Origin: Ruegeria sp. AD91A
GTDB taxonomy: Bacteria; Pseudomonadota; Alphaproteobacteria; Rhodobacterales; Rhodobacteraceae
Length of the DNA stretch: 64,000 bases
Direction of reading: 5' to 3'
Assembly: GCF_003443535.1 (NCBI RefSeq)
Contig: NZ_CP031946.1
Coordinates: forward strand, 2,542,001-2,606,000
Shown here piece by piece: positions 63,183 to 64,000 of this stretch. The notes beneath the pieces were generated by a model. It had not been told where the DNA came from and made no database searches. It saw only the letters and a program-made list of their open reading frames with translations. The translations under genes were made by a program, and so were the position numbers. The stretch's first letter is position 1. The number at the start of each line of letters is the position of its first letter.

Positions 63183-64000
63183 TGGCCGGCGTTGCACATA
63201 TCCCGCAGCCGGACGCCGCGTCGAGATTGCTTGCGGCGCAGGCCGAGCGCGCGCGTCAAAGACGCAGAACGCGGCTTTTCCTGCTGGCCCCGGCGCTCGG
63301 GATTATCGGTATCTTTGGACTGTTCCCGCTCTCTATCGCCCTGGTTTACTCGTTCCTTGAACCCGGGACCTATGGCGGCGTTGAATGGACGTTCTCTTAC
63401 GACGCCTATGTGCAGTTCCTGTTCGAGCGGGATATTTTTGATGACACGCTGACCTTTAACAGCGCCTATCTTCAGATCTTCGGGCGTTCCTTTGGTCTTG
63501 CCATCACTACTATGACTGGAACCCTGCTCCTTGGGTTTCCTGTTGCTTACTTCATTGCGGCCCGTCCACAGGAACAACGCAATTTCTGGCTGTTCGCCAT
63601 CACTCTGCCGTTTTGGACAAACCTGTTGATCCGTACGTACTCAATGCTTCTGATCGTACGGGACGAGGGTTTTGTGAACCTGACGCTGATGAACATCGGC
63701 CTGATCAGCGAGCCGATCGAGATGTTGTACACCGATGGCGCGGTACTGGCCGGGCTGGTCTACAGCTACCTGCCTTTCATGATCCTCCCGATCTATGCCT
63801 CGCTGGAGAAGTTCGACTTTTCGCTGCTTGAGGCAGGGCATGATCTTTATGCTACACGCACGCAGGTTTTCCGCCACATCATTATACCGATTACCCGTCC
63901 GGGCATTGTCGCTGGCTGCGTTCTAGTGCTGATCCCGGCGCTTGGGGCCTACATCACGCCGGAACTGCTCGGCGGTGGTAAGAAACTGATGATCGGCAAC
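63182..64000 (+). CDS. PotB-like ABC transporter permease (partial)
   Basis: 273 residues visible; the gene runs off the right edge. After a basic N-terminus the first helix (LFLLAPALGIIGIFGLFPLS) and the PotB-type segment LPFWTNLLIRTYSMLLIVRD are seen. The EAA-loop region EAGHDLYATRTQVFRHIIIP, which contacts the ATPase, follows. It is coupled to the ATPase gene by a 1-nt overlap. Confidence 0.9.
   Translation, partial: MAGVAHIPQPDAASRLLAAQAERARQRRRTRLFLLAPALGIIGIFGLFPLSIALVYSFLEPGTYGGVEWTFSYDAYVQFLFERDIFDDTLTFNSAYLQIFGRSFGLAITTMTGTLLLGFPVAYFIAARPQEQRNFWLFAITLPFWTNLLIRTYSMLLIVRDEGFVNLTLMNIGLISEPIEMLYTDGAVLAGLVYSYLPFMILPIYASLEKFDFSLLEAGHDLYATRTQVFRHIIIPITRPGIVAGCVLVLIPALGAYITPELLGGGKKLMIGN

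Noticed and set aside
1..64000. CRISPR arrays
   Set aside because: No series of regularly spaced identical repeats was seen; the repeats found are two- or three-copy and widely separated.

Overview
The window looks like chromosomal DNA of a marine Rhodobacteraceae (Roseobacter clade, Ruegeria-like). The basis is moderately high GC, a DddQ-type DMSP lyase whose metal ligands fall at the same residue numbers as in the characterised roseobacter enzyme, betaine-type Rieske and dimethylglycine-dehydrogenase-like genes, an Anbu proteasome operon and polyamine-type ABC genes. The genus is inferred; no rRNA is present.

Layout. 1-5 kb: an ABC-2 exporter (partial), a CaiB/BaiF CoA-transferase, and divergent hemE/hemC. 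5-17.8 kb: a large divergent catabolic cluster. The leftward arm has seven genes, almost all overlapping by about 4 nt: dimethylglycine-dehydrogenase-like oxidoreductase, MDR oxidoreductase, DddQ, three tandem enolase-superfamily (MR/MLE) enzymes and a class III aminotransferase. The rightward arm is an RpiR regulator, a Rieske oxygenase, an Asp/Glu-racemase-like protein, a sulfotransferase-like protein and a carboxymuconolactone-decarboxylase-like protein. A 15-nt direct repeat at the divergence point overlaps the regulator start and is a likely operator.

17.8-24.1 kb: the most unusual locus. It holds a SARP-like TPR regulator, a 103-aa protein that reads as a nitrile-hydratase-leader-type (NHLP) RiPP precursor with a Gly-Gly site and a short Cys/Ser core, a divergent stand-alone YcaO enzyme, an unrecognised 453-aa protein, and a vanadium-haloperoxidase-fold protein that has lost several vanadate ligands. 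I propose it as a candidate RiPP pathway.

24.1-28.5 kb: a GFA-family enzyme, a broken glutathione S-transferase gene and a second GST fragment, a cupredoxin/DUF4142 pair, then a graveyard of DUF2924 and IS transposase pieces. 28.5-39.1 kb: a GC-rich, one-direction catabolic operon under a LysR regulator: hydantoinase A/B pair, FAD oxidoreductase, HpaI-type aldolase, an internally deleted aminotransferase, an SDR, a second aminotransferase and an ornithine-cyclodeaminase-like enzyme. It is flanked by decayed DNA on both sides.

39.1-51.5 kb: an arylsulfatase remnant, a small membrane protein, a membrane-bound TPR regulator, and a rightward set of MBL hydrolase, HlyD-type protein, ABC ATPase, FtsX-like permease with a His-rich loop, DUF3299 and DUF3604 proteins. 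It ends in a broken tyrosine integrase beside tRNA-Ser(GCT). 51.5-56.2 kb: an ion channel, an AI-2E-type permease, an HlyD protein and a DUF2955 permease between two IS5-type transposase remnants. 56.5-60.4 kb: the Anbu operon (ATP-grasp, alpha-E, transglutaminase, Anbu). 61.2-64 kb: a LuxR-type regulator, a CCCTTTGGGGGTA repeat, and the start of a PotABC-like transporter operon that runs off the window.
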